64,000 nt of DNA from Anaerozeibacter quisquiliarum (GTDB lineage: Bacteria; Bacillota; Clostridia; Christensenellales; Aristaeellaceae), in NCBI GenBank assembly GCA_051162045.1, contig JBISDI010000008.1. One strand, written 5' to 3'. Below, piece by piece: positions 50,276-59,536 of the stretch (position 1 is the stretch's first letter; each line of letters opens with the position of its first letter). The notes beneath the pieces were generated by a model that was not told the DNA's origin, made no database searches, and was given only the letters and a program-made list of their open reading frames with translations. The position numbers and the translations under genes were made by a program.

Positions 50276-51184
50276 ATGCGCGAATTGATTTGGCGGCTGC
50301 GCGAGGCCGGTTTTGCGGACGGACAGCTATACGAGCGCGAGCCGATGAGCCGGCACACCACGATGAAGGTGGGCGGCCCGGCCGATTTGCTGGTCGAGCC
50401 GGACGGCGAGGCGCAGCTGCTCGCGGCGCTTGAGATCGCGCGCGGGATGGGCGTACCGGTGCTGACGCTGTGCGGGGGATCGAATCTGATCGTGCGCGAC
50501 GGCGGCGTGCGGGGGCTGACGGTGAAGCTGGCGGATCGGTTCGCGCGGCTGGAGAAGCGGGACAACCGGATCCACGCGCAGGCGGGCGCGCGGCTCAAGG
50601 CGGTGGCGCTGTTGGCGCAGCGCGAGGGGCTTTCCGGCTTCGAGTTCGCCGCCGGCATTCCGGGCTCGGTGGGCGGCGCGGTGCTGATGAACGCGGGCGC
50701 CTACGGCGGCGAGATCGTGGATGTGCTCATCAGCGGCCGGGTGCTCAGCGGCGGCATCGTGACCGAGTACGACAATCGGGGTTTTGAGTTCAGCTACCGC
50801 AACAGCCGCGTGATGCGCGAGGGTGGCGTGGTGCTGAGCGCGGTGTTTGAGCTCAAACCCGGCGACCCCGAGGCGATCGAGGAGAGGATGCGCGACCTGG
50901 CCGAGCGCCGGCGCGACAAGCAGCCGCTGCACCTGCCCTCGGCGGGCTCGACGTTCAAGCGGCCCGAGGGCCATTACGCGGCGGCGCTGATCGAGCAGGC
51001 CGGGCTCAAGGGGCTGGCGGTCGGGGGCGCGATGGTGTCGACCAAGCATGCCGGGTTCGTGGTAAACGCGGGAGGCGCGACCGCGCGCGACGTGATCGAG
51101 CTGATCGAGTTGGTGCGCGAGAAGGTACACGCGCATTCAGGGGTGCTGCTGACGCCCGAGGTGCGCATCGTAGGGGAGGATTAG
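50276..51184 (+). CDS. murB: UDP-N-acetylenolpyruvoylglucosamine reductase
   Basis: The product (302 aa) is the FAD enzyme that reduces the enolpyruvyl group to make UDP-MurNAc for peptidoglycan. The FAD domain shows TMKVGGPADLLVEP and TLCGGSNLIVRDGG, and the catalytic region has the serine in PSAGSTFKRPEG and the glutamate in LLTPEVRIVGE. This is the shorter type IIa enzyme of Gram-positive bacteria. ATG 50276 has GGGGTG upstream; GTG 50267 is an alternative. whiA begins one base after its stop. Confidence 0.94.
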   Translation: MRELIWRLREAGFADGQLYEREPMSRHTTMKVGGPADLLVEPDGEAQLLAALEIARGMGVPVLTLCGGSNLIVRDGGVRGLTVKLADRFARLEKRDNRIHAQAGARLKAVALLAQREGLSGFEFAAGIPGSVGGAVLMNAGAYGGEIVDVLISGRVLSGGIVTEYDNRGFEFSYRNSRVMREGGVVLSAVFELKPGDPEAIEERMRDLAERRRDKQPLHLPSAGSTFKRPEGHYAAALIEQAGLKGLAVGGAMVSTKHAGFVVNAGGATARDVIELIELVREKVHAHSGVLLTPEVRIVGED

Positions 51185-51185
51185 C

Positions 51186-52127
51186 TTGTCCTTTTCGGTG
51201 GAGGCGCGCAAGGAGGCGGCGCGCGTGCCCTGCGAGAAGCGTTGCTGCGCGCTGGCCGAGCTTTCCGGCGCGGCGCTGGGCTCGGGCGCGCTGACGTTCA
51301 AGGGACCGGGCCGGTACGCGCTGTCGCTGAGTGTGGGCGGCGCCTTTGCGGCCGAGCGGTATTTGCGGCTGTTCAAGCGTTTTCTGCACTGCGACTGCCT
51401 GATGGCGGCGGTCAAATCGAGCCGCTTGGGCGGGCAAGTGCGTTATGAAGTGAGCCCGCCCGAAAACGAGCTGCCGCGCGTGCTCAAGGCGCTCAAGCTG
51501 CTCGACAAGGATCAGCCGTTCGGCATGCGCAGCGTGCCCGCGCCGGAGTTGATCCAGGGGGAATGCTGCAAGCAGGCGTTCCTGCGCGGGCTGTTCCTCG
51601 CGGGCGGCTCGACGGGCGACCCGCGCAGGTCCTACCACTTCGAGATCGCGGTCGGCGACGAAGCGCTGGCCGCTTGCGCCGAGGCGGTGCTGCTGTCGTT
51701 TGGGCTGCCCGCGCGGCGCGTGCAGCGCAAGGCGCAGTGGGTGGTGTACCTGAAGGACGGCGAGCACATGGCGACCGCGCTGGCGCTGATCGGCGCGCAC
51801 CAGGCGATGCTTCAGCTCGAAAACGTGCGCATCGTCAAGGATCTGCGCAACGAGGCCAACCGCCAGGCCAACTGCGACTCGGCCAACGTGGACAAGGCGC
51901 TGGCCGCGGCCGAGCAGCAGCTCAGCGTGATCGAGGTGATCGACAGGCAGCTGGGCGTGGAGGCGCTGCCGGAACCGCTGCGCGATGTGGCCGAGCTGCG
52001 CGTGCGCTTCCCCGACGCGTCGCTGGCGGAACTGGGCGGCATGCTGACGCCCGCGCTGGGGAAATCCGGGGTCAAGGCGCGCATGCGGAAGTTGGAGGCG
52101 CTGGCGGAAGAACTGGTGAACGGGTGA
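51186..52127 (+). CDS. whiA: Sporulation/cell-division regulator WhiA
   Basis: A 313-aa protein with a degenerate LAGLIDADG-homing-endonuclease-like core (about residues 90-200; FLRGLFLAGGSTGDPRRSYHFE) and a C-terminal helix-turn-helix (FPDASLAELGGMLTPALGKS, about 278-297). In Gram-positive bacteria WhiA helps cell division and chromosome segregation. The start is TTG 51186, immediately after murB. In most Bacillota rapZ and yvcK stand between murB and whiA; both are absent here. A good terminator follows. Confidence 0.92.
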   Translation: MSFSVEARKEAARVPCEKRCCALAELSGAALGSGALTFKGPGRYALSLSVGGAFAAERYLRLFKRFLHCDCLMAAVKSSRLGGQVRYEVSPPENELPRVLKALKLLDKDQPFGMRSVPAPELIQGECCKQAFLRGLFLAGGSTGDPRRSYHFEIAVGDEALAACAEAVLLSFGLPARRVQRKAQWVVYLKDGEHMATALALIGAHQAMLQLENVRIVKDLRNEANRQANCDSANVDKALAAAEQQLSVIEVIDRQLGVEALPEPLRDVAELRVRFPDASLAELGGMLTPALGKSGVKARMRKLEALAEELVNG

Positions 52128-52134
52128 ATGACCG

Positions 52135-52158
52135 GTGGCTTGGGAAGCCACTTTTTTT
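52135..52158 (+). terminator. Intrinsic terminator after whiA
   Basis: GTGGCTT (52135-52141), loop GGG, AAGCCAC (52145-52151) and seven T. Confidence 0.9.
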
Positions 52159-52231
52159 ATGCGATTCCGCGTGGGTTTTTGCTCCGCGGGGGGAAATAGA
52201 TGGATGAGGGCGGCAGAAAGCGGGTGAGGCC

Positions 52232-52774
52232 ATGAGGCGGTGCGCAATGGAAGACGCCTCCGGCGAGCGCGAGCGGTGCGAAGCGCTGATCGCGCGGTAC
52301 GGCGGGTACGTTTACGCCATCGTCAGCCGCGTCGCCGGGAATCGCGCCACGCGCGAGGACGTCGAGGAGTGCGCCGCCGACGCGCTGTTGGCACTTTGGC
52401 AAGCGCGGGACCGGTACGACCCCGAGAAGGGCGACCTCAAGCCCTATGTTGCCGCCATCGCGCGCAACAAGGCGGTCAAGCTGCGCGAACGGCTGAGCCG
52501 CTCGGCCCCGTTCCTGCCGCTGGACGAGGACATCCTCGAGCTCGACGTGCCCGATCCGCCCGCGCAATACGAGCAGGCCGAGCTGGAAGCGCTGCTGGGC
52601 GAGGCCGTGCGGTCGCTGGGCCCGCCCGACCCCGAAATCTTCGAGCGGCGGTACTACTGGGGCGAGGCGCTTTCAGACATCGCCCGTGCGCTCGGGCTGA
52701 CGGAGCGCGCGGTGGAAGGCCGGCTGTACCGCGGCCGCAGGCAACTCAAGGCCTACTTGGAAGGGAGGCTGTAA
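52232..52774 (+). CDS. Sigma-70-family (ECF-like) RNA polymerase sigma factor
   Basis: The product (180 aa) has region 2 (EDVEECAADALLALWQARDRY and KPYVAAIARNKAVKLRER, about residues 45-90) and region 4 (FERRYYWGEALSDIARALGL and TERAVEGRLYRGRRQLK, about 134-172), without regions 1 and 3. It should direct polymerase to a small set of stress or envelope genes. A membrane protein with the look of an anti-sigma factor follows two bases later, which is the usual arrangement. ATG 52232 is preceded by GGTGAGG; ATG 52247 is an alternative. Confidence 0.88.
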   Translation: MRRCAMEDASGERERCEALIARYGGYVYAIVSRVAGNRATREDVEECAADALLALWQARDRYDPEKGDLKPYVAAIARNKAVKLRERLSRSAPFLPLDEDILELDVPDPPAQYEQAELEALLGEAVRSLGPPDPEIFERRYYWGEALSDIARALGLTERAVEGRLYRGRRQLKAYLEGRL

Positions 52775-52776
52775 GC

Positions 52777-54135
52777 GTGAAGATCAAATTGAGCGAGACG
52801 ATCCCCGCCCGCGAGCGGGATGCGGAGCTGCGGGATGTGTGGGACGAGGACGCGATGCGGCGCGTACGCGACCGGGTGCTTGAGCGCGTGGGTCTCGCCC
52901 CGCGCCTCGCGGGCAGGCGGCGCGCGGGCAGGCGCGCGGCGATCGTGCTGGCGGCCCTGCTTACCGTGATGCTGGCATTCGCCACGGCGCTGGCGACCAC
53001 CGACCTGGGCGTGATGGTCGCGGACATGTTCCGAGATTACGGTGGGCCAAAGGAGGTACTGGATGCGCTCGGTGTATATGGCGGCGCGGTCGGCTGCAAG
53101 GATACGCAGGACGGCCTCACCGTGCGCGTGGAGGCTGCCTTTGCCGGCGAAGCGGAGAGCATGGTCGCGCTGAGCTTCGAGGACGCGCAGGGGCGGTTGG
53201 GCGAGGGGATGGAATGTAATTTGGCCCTCACCGGCAGCGAAGGCGGTTCTTATTACTTGCCCAAGAAATCGCCGGACGGAAGGACGAACGCACTGGTGAC
53301 CTTCCCGAATGATCAATCGCTGGCCGGACAAAATGTAGAGCTTACCATCGACGGCATCATACCCGAGATTCAAAGGTTCTACAGCCAACCCACCGCGCTC
53401 ACGCTGGGCGAGGCCGTGCAAAAGCCCATGCCCTTCCCGGTGCCCGGTGTGCCCGAGGCCCGGTTCACGGCCATCCGTATGGCGGAGGGCGGCTTGGTCA
53501 TCTCGGTCGAATGGCCCTCCGATGGGTTGATGAGGTTTGGCGGCCTGGCGCTCAGAGCGCCGGGCAGCAGGCTGATGGACAAAATCGGCAGCAGCCGCAA
53601 CAGGATGTTAGGGGAACAATCGGCAGTCCAATCGCATCACGGATTTGCCGGGTTGGAGTTGGAAAAGGTTTTAGACTATGAGCTGATCGTGGACTACGCG
53701 CGCGAGGCTCCGGCGCTGGACGGCGTTTGGAAACTTAGGTTTCAAATGCCGCGCAGCATGGAAGAACGCACCGAAGTGCCGATCGGCGGGCGCATTACCA
53801 TGGATGACTTGGCGTACACCATCGATGGCGCGGTGATCTATCCCGCGTACGTCACGGTCGATTTTCATGCGTTGGATGATCGGGTGTTCAGAGAACCTGT
53901 GGCGTCGAATGCCAACTCCATATTCTATGGACGGCCGCGTTTTCCCGGATTCACGTTGGTGGACGAAGGCGGGCAGACGATCGCCGAGCTCGATTCGATA
54001 GAGAAGGTCAATCAGGACGATGGCGCGACGCGTTACCGGGCAACCATGTACTGCCTGACGCAGAAGCAGGATACCCTCACGCTGAATGTCAGGGACGAGA
54101 GTGGGAAGGTGTTGCGCTCGTACAAGCTCAAATAG
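52777..54135 (+). CDS. Probable anti-sigma factor/membrane sensor (DUF4179-like)
   Basis: A 452-aa protein with a charged cytoplasmic N-terminus (about residues 1-50; RDAELRDVWDEDAMRRVRDR may contact the sigma factor) and one transmembrane helix (AAIVLAALLTVMLAFATALA, about 54-73). A large beta-rich extracytoplasmic part of DUF4179/DUF5643 type follows. It starts with GTG at 52777, two bases after the sigma stop, preceded by GGGAGG. By position it should hold the sigma factor inactive until an envelope signal arrives; this is inference. From about 53200 the coding bias looks somewhat less GC-rich than the neighbours. Confidence 0.75.
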   Translation: MKIKLSETIPARERDAELRDVWDEDAMRRVRDRVLERVGLAPRLAGRRRAGRRAAIVLAALLTVMLAFATALATTDLGVMVADMFRDYGGPKEVLDALGVYGGAVGCKDTQDGLTVRVEAAFAGEAESMVALSFEDAQGRLGEGMECNLALTGSEGGSYYLPKKSPDGRTNALVTFPNDQSLAGQNVELTIDGIIPEIQRFYSQPTALTLGEAVQKPMPFPVPGVPEARFTAIRMAEGGLVISVEWPSDGLMRFGGLALRAPGSRLMDKIGSSRNRMLGEQSAVQSHHGFAGLELEKVLDYELIVDYAREAPALDGVWKLRFQMPRSMEERTEVPIGGRITMDDLAYTIDGAVIYPAYVTVDFHALDDRVFREPVASNANSIFYGRPRFPGFTLVDEGGQTIAELDSIEKVNQDDGATRYRATMYCLTQKQDTLTLNVRDESGKVLRSYKLK

Positions 54136-54142
54136 CCAAGGG

Positions 54143-54172
54143 GCGGGACGCGGGGGTTACCCCGCGTCCCGC
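54143..54172. terminator. Hairpin between convergent genes
   Basis: GCGGGACGCGGGG (54143-54155) pairs perfectly with CCCCGCGTCCCGC (54160-54172) over a four-base loop. It includes the nucleoside phosphorylase stop codon and has no T run. Confidence 0.7.
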
Positions 54173-54903
54173 TTCGCCAGGATCGAAACGGCGGCGAGCG
54201 CGATGGCGATCGTTTGCCGCTCGGCCCCAATGTAAAGGTGCTCGAGCTCCTCGAGCGGCGGCTGTACCGCAAGGTAGCGGTTGGAGTCGGTGCCCACCAC
54301 CGCGCCGGTGCGCAGGCCCCGCCGCGCGCCGACCACGTAGACCGTGTCGCACTCCATCTCGCTGACCAGCAGATCGCGCACGCCGCGCAGCACGTCGTTC
54401 AGGCCCTCGTCCTGCTGGTAATAGGCGTCGCGGCTCAGCGAACAGCCGACGCGCGGCGTTATGCCCAGCGATCGCGCCGCCGATTCCAGCGCGCAGGTCA
54501 CGGCGTGGCTCGCCACCGCCGGGTAGATGTCGGGCAGGTACGCGCGCGCCGTGCCGCCCGCGCGCACCGCGGCGTTCACGATCACTGCGCTGCCGATCGG
54601 GATGCTGTCGTGGCGCGCGCCCGCCGACCCCACGCGGATGAAGGTGTCCGCGCCCACGCGCTGAAGCTCCTCCATCGCGATCGCCGTCGACGGCCCGCCG
54701 ATCCCGGTCGAGCACACCGAGACGGGCACGCCCTCGTAGCTGCCGGTGAGCACCGTGTACTCGCGGTTTTCGGCTACGAGCCGCGCGCCGGTAAGCTGCC
54801 GCGCGATTCGGTGCGCGCGCGCCGGGTCGCCCGGAATCAGCACGTAGCGCGCCACGTCGCCCGGCACGCAGCGGATGTGTTTTTGCAGTTTGATCTCTGG
54901 CAT
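54157..54903 (-). CDS. Nucleoside phosphorylase (PNP/UDP family)
   Basis: The product (248 aa) is a hexameric-type nucleoside phosphorylase. Features are YVLIPGDPARAHRIA at the N-terminus, the phosphate and ribose region STGIGGPSTAIAMEEL, FIRVGSAGARHDSIPIGS and the C-terminal VSEMECDTVYVVGARRGLRTG. It splits a purine nucleoside or uridine with phosphate to base and ribose-1-phosphate. Standing directly after adenine deaminase in the same operon, a purine substrate (adenosine or inosine) is likely. ATG 54903 is preceded by GGGGGA; ATG 54915 is an alternative. Confidence 0.87.
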   Translation of the reverse strand: MPEIKLQKHIRCVPGDVARYVLIPGDPARAHRIARQLTGARLVAENREYTVLTGSYEGVPVSVCSTGIGGPSTAIAMEELQRVGADTFIRVGSAGARHDSIPIGSAVIVNAAVRAGGTARAYLPDIYPAVASHAVTCALESAARSLGITPRVGCSLSRDAYYQQDEGLNDVLRGVRDLLVSEMECDTVYVVGARRGLRTGAVVGTDSNRYLAVQPPLEELEHLYIGAERQTIAIALAAVSILAKRDAG

Positions 54904-54916
54904 GGTATCCCCCATA

Positions 54917-56629
54917 TCATTCAAACAGCGGCACCAGCCGCCCTTCGGCAGTCTTGACGTAGCCCATGTCGGTCAGGCGCAGCGCGCGCGAGACGCCGAG
55001 GCCCAGGCAGCCAAACGACATCAGCGGGTTCGGGTGGTGGTAGCCGAGCGCTTCCATCGCCTTTGTGACCGCACTCGCGTTTTGCGCCACTTCGGCCATC
55101 GGCGCTTCGGTCACAATGCCGCCCACCTCGAGCCCCAGCGCCGCGATCACTTTGCCGTCGTTCGCGACGCAGATGCCGCCCTGATGCTCGATCACCCAGT
55201 TGGCCGCGGTCATCAGGTCGCGCGCGGTCTTGCCCGCCACCAGCAGGTTGTGGTGATCGTGGGCATAGCTGCTGGCGATCGCCCCGGCGTGGATGAAGTC
55301 GGGCCCGCCGATCAGCCCGTAGGCGCGCTTCGCCTCGCCGCTGTAGCGGTCGAACACCGCGATCAGGCAGTAGGGCGAGTTTTCGTAGTCCACGAGGCCG
55401 TCATCGACCGACAGCTCGTCAAAGCGTTCCATGGTCAGCGTGGTCGCGTATTCGATCGCCATGATGCGCGCCAGAACGCGTGCGCCCGCGTTTTCGGGGG
55501 CGCGGAGCCGGAAGTCTTCGGCCGTCAATGGGTCGAGCCGCACACTTTGGTAGAAGTGCGCGGGGAAGAACGGTTCGGTCTTCCGGGTAACCGGCGCAGG
55601 ATTCGACGCCTCGAAGACCGGCGCGCCGCCCTTGTAAACCGAGTGGATTTTGAAGTCCTCGACGCTGTCGAGCAGTACGAAGTCGGCCAGCTTGCCCGGC
55701 GCGATCATGCCCCGGTCGTGCAGCTTCATGCGCTGCGCGGGGTTGTAAGTGGTGGCCATAATCGCGCGCTCGGGCTTCATGCCCAGCGCAATGGCCTTCC
55801 TGAACAGCACATTGAGATGCCCGCGCGAAAAGAGCCGGTCGGGCATCACGTCGTCGGTCACGATGCCAAAACCCTGCCATAGGTCGTTGTCCTCGATCCA
55901 CTTAACCGTTTCAGACGTCAGCGTCTTTTCCTGCAATTCCACGAACACGCCCTGCGTAATGCGGTTGATGAAGCAGTCGAGCCCCTGCGAGGTGTGGTCG
56001 GAGTCGACGCCGTGATAGGCGATTTCGCACAGCTCTTTGCCGTTGTAATAGCTGATATGCCCCTCGCGCGTGAGATTCGGATAACGTTCGCGGAGTACTT
56101 TAAGCCACGTGCGGATCTTGCCGTCCGGCTCGTTCAAGACGCTCACGCAGTTCATCACCTCGCCCAGCGCCACGATGTCCGGATTGCGCTCGATCAGGCG
56201 CAGCGCATCGTCGAGCTCAATCCGGCCGCCGGTGGTCTCAAACGGGGTGCAGGGTACGGAACTGGGGATCGCGCCAAAGATATCGGCCGCGCAGGTGCGG
56301 CCCTGGCGCAGGAACGCCTCCACGCCCTCCACGCCGAACACATTGGCGATCTCGTGGGGCTCGGCGACGCAGGTGGTCACGCCGTTTCGGATCAGCATGT
56401 CCGAAAACACGCGCGGCGTGACCATCGAGCTTTCGACGTGCAGGTGGATATCGATCAGGGAGGGGAGAGCGAATCTCCCCTCCGCGTCGATCGTCTGATC
56501 CGCCTGCACATCCGCCGTTTCATCGAGGAAGGCGTACAGGAAGCGGCCGTCCCGGACCACGATGTCGCCGTCCACAAAGCGGCGCAGCGCGCTGTTGAAC
56601 ACCTTCGCGTTGCGGATGCGCATTACCAT
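54917..56629 (-). CDS. ade: Adenine deaminase
   Basis: The predicted enzyme (570 aa) belongs to the Ade amidohydrolase family and converts adenine to hypoxanthine and ammonia. The metal site DIHLHVESSM is near residue 67, with further ligand stretches VGVEGVEAFL...EPHEIANVFG and GFGIVTDDVMPD. The C-terminal half (TLTMERFDELSVDDGLVDYE, SSYAHDHHNLLVAG) is typical of bacterial Ade. ATG 56629 lies just after the stop of the binding-protein gene. It is embedded between an ABC uptake system and a nucleoside phosphorylase. Confidence 0.9.
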   Translation of the reverse strand: MVMRIRNAKVFNSALRRFVDGDIVVRDGRFLYAFLDETADVQADQTIDAEGRFALPSLIDIHLHVESSMVTPRVFSDMLIRNGVTTCVAEPHEIANVFGVEGVEAFLRQGRTCAADIFGAIPSSVPCTPFETTGGRIELDDALRLIERNPDIVALGEVMNCVSVLNEPDGKIRTWLKVLRERYPNLTREGHISYYNGKELCEIAYHGVDSDHTSQGLDCFINRITQGVFVELQEKTLTSETVKWIEDNDLWQGFGIVTDDVMPDRLFSRGHLNVLFRKAIALGMKPERAIMATTYNPAQRMKLHDRGMIAPGKLADFVLLDSVEDFKIHSVYKGGAPVFEASNPAPVTRKTEPFFPAHFYQSVRLDPLTAEDFRLRAPENAGARVLARIMAIEYATTLTMERFDELSVDDGLVDYENSPYCLIAVFDRYSGEAKRAYGLIGGPDFIHAGAIASSYAHDHHNLLVAGKTARDLMTAANWVIEHQGGICVANDGKVIAALGLEVGGIVTEAPMAEVAQNASAVTKAMEALGYHHPNPLMSFGCLGLGVSRALRLTDMGYVKTAEGRLVPLFE

Positions 56630-56631
56630 GC

Positions 56632-57666
56632 TCAGTTCCCCAGATAGATTTCGTTGTTGTAGCGGTCTACCCACTCGGCATTTTTCGCGCGGATCAGGTC
56701 CCAGTTGGGGGCTTGCGATTCGGTCACCGGCTCGCCGTAGCACAGGCCCACGGCCTGCTCGTCGGTCAGCTCCACGAGCTTGTTCGCCGGGGCCTCCACC
56801 TTGTCGAGCGCCTGCGCAAGCTGCGCCTGCCGGCTGATCGCCCAGTCGATGTACTTGTAAGCCAGTTCCTGGTTCTTGCTGCCCTTGGCGATGTTGATCT
56901 GGTTGATGCCGAGGAAGGTGCCCTCCTCGGGGATCATCACGTACTCGACGTCCGGGCAGGCCTGCTTGACGGTCGAATACTCGAAGTCCTGCAGCACCGC
57001 GACCGCCACCTCGCCCAGCGAAAACTTGCTGGCGATGTCGCCCGACTTCTCGTAGAAGTACGCGCCGCCCTGGGCCAGTTCCTTGAGCTTGGCAAAGGCC
57101 GGGCCGTCGTCGACCGCCACGTCGGTGCCGGCCACCTTGCCCGCCACCTGCACAAAGTAGGGGCCGGAGGTCACGGTGATCGCGGGCACGACCAGCTGGG
57201 AAGTCACGTCCTCGCGCCACAGGTCGGCCCACTTGGTGATCGGGGTCGTAATCACGGTCGGATCGTAGGCGATGCCGAAGCCGGTGAAGGTGTAGCCCGG
57301 GCCGTAGCCGGGATTGGGGTTTTGCGCTATGTCGTACAGCTCGCCGAGGTTGGCGAGCTTCGTGTTGTCGAACGCCTCGAGCAGCCCCTCGGCGGCGGCG
57401 TCCTTGACGTACTTGTCGGAGAAGTAGACGATGTCGTAGGCCGACGGGTTCTCGCGCAGCTTGGTCAGGCGGTCGGCGTTGTTGCCCACCTCCACCACGA
57501 TTTCGCAGTTGTTGGCCTCCTCAAACGGCTTGTGGACGTTTTTCTCGATCAGGTCGATGTTGGTGGGCCAGGCCGAGATGACCAGCTTCTGCTTCTCCTG
57601 GGCCAGGGCGGACGCGCAGCCGATCAGCAGCATAAGGACCAGCAGGGTGACGATGACCTTCTTCAT
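56632..57666 (-). CDS. ABC transporter substrate-binding lipoprotein (PotD-like family)
   Basis: A 344-aa extracellular binding protein of the polyamine/iron/thiamine-type family (SBP_bac fold). The lipobox LIGC gives a lipidated Cys17, so it is anchored to the outer face of the membrane. The body resembles PotD (LVISAWPTNIDLIEKNVHKP, GFGIAYDPTVI, AYKYIDWAISRQAQ). Polyamines are the textbook ligand. Its fixed position before adenine deaminase and a nucleoside phosphorylase suggests a purine base, nucleoside or similar compound instead. ATG 57666 follows GAGGGC. Confidence 0.83.
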   Translation of the reverse strand: MKKVIVTLLVLMLLIGCASALAQEKQKLVISAWPTNIDLIEKNVHKPFEEANNCEIVVEVGNNADRLTKLRENPSAYDIVYFSDKYVKDAAAEGLLEAFDNTKLANLGELYDIAQNPNPGYGPGYTFTGFGIAYDPTVITTPITKWADLWREDVTSQLVVPAITVTSGPYFVQVAGKVAGTDVAVDDGPAFAKLKELAQGGAYFYEKSGDIASKFSLGEVAVAVLQDFEYSTVKQACPDVEYVMIPEEGTFLGINQINIAKGSKNQELAYKYIDWAISRQAQLAQALDKVEAPANKLVELTDEQAVGLCYGEPVTESQAPNWDLIRAKNAEWVDRYNNEIYLGN

Positions 57667-57702
57667 GGTAGTGCCCTCCGTCGATGAAATATATTGCATG
57701 GG

Positions 57703-58740
57703 CTACGAGCCCAAACAAACGCATTTGTCCTCGGGGAATTGCAGGCGCACCCGCTCGCCCGGCTCGTGGTGGTCGCCCACCTCGGTGTTGACGAGGAAGC
57801 TGCCGCAGCGGGTTCCGACCAGGTATTGCAGCTGCTTGCCGAGGAAGGTGCACACCCCCGCCGTGCCGTCCACGTAGCGGCCCGGCAGATCCTCGCCCGC
57901 GCTCAGCAGGCGGATGTCGTCGGGGCGGCAGGCGCACTGCACCTCGGCCGGCCCCATGTGATCGGTGCGAAAGGCCACGCCATCGGCGCTCCGGTAAGCC
58001 CCGTCCGACCAGGTGAGCGCCACGAAGTTCTCAAACCCGACGAACCGCGCCACAAACGCCGTGGCCGGGTGGTTGTAGATGCCCACGGGGCTGTCCAGCT
58101 GCTCGATTACGCCGCCGTTCATGATGGCGACCCGGTCGGAGATCGAGAAGCACTCCTCCTGGTCGTGGGTGACGTACAGCGTGGTGATGCCCAGCTCCTT
58201 TTGCAGCCGCAAAATTTCGACCCGCATCTGCACGCGCAGCTTGGCGTCGAGGTTACTCAGCGGCTCGTCGAGCAGCAGCAGCGCGGGGTTGATTACCAGC
58301 GCGCGCGCCAGCGCCACCCGCTGGCGCTGCCCGCCGCTCAGTTCGCCCGGCAGCCGCGATTCGAAGCCTGCCAGCGCCACCGAATTCAGCGCTTGCTTGA
58401 TGCGTGTTTCGGCCTCGGCGGCGGGCGTTTTGCGCATTCTCAGCCCGAACGCCACGTTGTCGTAGATGGAGAGGTGAGGGAACAGCGCGTAGCTCTGGAA
58501 CACGTAACCGAAATTGCGCTTGTGCACCGGCACCTTCGTGTAGTCGCGCCCGTTCAGCAGGAACTGGCCCGCCATAGCCTCGATGAACCCGGCGACCAGC
58601 CTGAGCGTGGTGGTCTTGCCGCAGCCCGACGGGCCCAGCAGCGACACCAGCTGCCCCTCTTCGACATCCAGGTTGAAGTTGTTCAATATCCGGTTCTTGC
58701 CATAGCCCGCGCTCACGTCGCGCAATGTCAGAAACGCCAT
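57703..58740 (-). CDS. ABC transporter ATP-binding protein (PotA-like)
   Basis: The product (345 aa) has Walker A LLGPSGCGKTTT near residue 35, Q-loop FGYVFQSYALFPH, signature LSGGQRQRVALARAL and Walker B LLLLDEPLSNLDAK. A C-terminal TOBE-like regulatory domain (about 270-345) is also present. It energises uptake through the two permeases encoded upstream. It follows the second permease by about ten bases. Confidence 0.9.
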   Translation of the reverse strand: MAFLTLRDVSAGYGKNRILNNFNLDVEEGQLVSLLGPSGCGKTTTLRLVAGFIEAMAGQFLLNGRDYTKVPVHKRNFGYVFQSYALFPHLSIYDNVAFGLRMRKTPAAEAETRIKQALNSVALAGFESRLPGELSGGQRQRVALARALVINPALLLLDEPLSNLDAKLRVQMRVEILRLQKELGITTLYVTHDQEECFSISDRVAIMNGGVIEQLDSPVGIYNHPATAFVARFVGFENFVALTWSDGAYRSADGVAFRTDHMGPAEVQCACRPDDIRLLSAGEDLPGRYVDGTAGVCTFLGKQLQYLVGTRCGSFLVNTEVGDHHEPGERVRLQFPEDKCVCLGS

Positions 58741-58750
58741 AGTACACCTC

Positions 58751-59533
58751 TCACCGATTCCTCAGTTTCACGCCCAGCATTTTTTCCGCGATGAACATGA
58801 GCGCCATCGTCATCAGCATCAGCATGACCGCCATCGCGGCGATCGTGGGGTCCATGCGGGTCTCGGCGTAGCCGAGCATGGCCATCGGCAGCGTCAGTAC
58901 GCCCGGTCCCGATACGAAAACGCCGATCGACACATCGTTGAACGCGTTGATGAACGCCAGGATGAACGCCGACATCAGCCCCGAGCGGATGTTGGGCATC
59001 ACCGATAGCAGGAACGCCTTCGCCCAGTTGGCCCCGAGCGACATGGCGGCCTCCTCGATCGCGAAGTCGAAGTTGCTGAGCGCCGACGAGGTGGTGCGGA
59101 TCACGTAGGGGAGGGCGATCAGCGCGTAGCCAATGAGCAGCCCCGCGTAGATCGAGCCGCCCACGCGCGGCACGAACGACTTCAGCAGCGCAAAGCCCAG
59201 CACGATCGCCGGGATGATCGTGGGGGAGATGAAGATGTTGCCGAGCAGTTGCTTGCCCGGGTACTGGTAGCGGTTCATCGCGTAGGCGGCCGGCACGCCG
59301 ATCAGCATGGCGATCACCGTGCCCAGCAGCGATACGCCGAAGCTGACCTTGAAGCCGTCCATGAAGCTGGACAGCGACAGGCTGTTCGCGTACCAAGCGA
59401 GCGTGAAGCCCTCGGGCGGAAATTTGAGCGCCTTGGCCGTGGTGAACGATGCGCCCACCATGACCACCATCGGCCCAAGCAGGAACAAGTAGACCAAGAT
59501 CGTCAGGACGAGCAGAAACTTGCTGCGTTTCAT
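58751..59533 (-). CDS. ABC transporter permease (PotC-like)
   Basis: A 260-aa inner membrane permease with six predicted helices. The EAA coupling loop is in EEAAMSLGANWAKAFLLSVMPN around residues 155-176. It is the second of two paired permeases in the operon and is separated from the first by three bases. Confidence 0.9.
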   Translation of the reverse strand: MKRSKFLLVLTILVYLFLLGPMVVMVGASFTTAKALKFPPEGFTLAWYANSLSLSSFMDGFKVSFGVSLLGTVIAMLIGVPAAYAMNRYQYPGKQLLGNIFISPTIIPAIVLGFALLKSFVPRVGGSIYAGLLIGYALIALPYVIRTTSSALSNFDFAIEEAAMSLGANWAKAFLLSVMPNIRSGLMSAFILAFINAFNDVSIGVFVSGPGVLTLPMAMLGYAETRMDPTIAAMAVMLMLMTMALMFIAEKMLGVKLRNR

Positions 59534-59536
59534 CGG

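Noticed and set aside
54917..57232. A 771-codon fusion of binding protein and adenine deaminase
   Set aside because: The first part is an out-of-frame reading of the binding-protein gene; the true deaminase start is at 56629.
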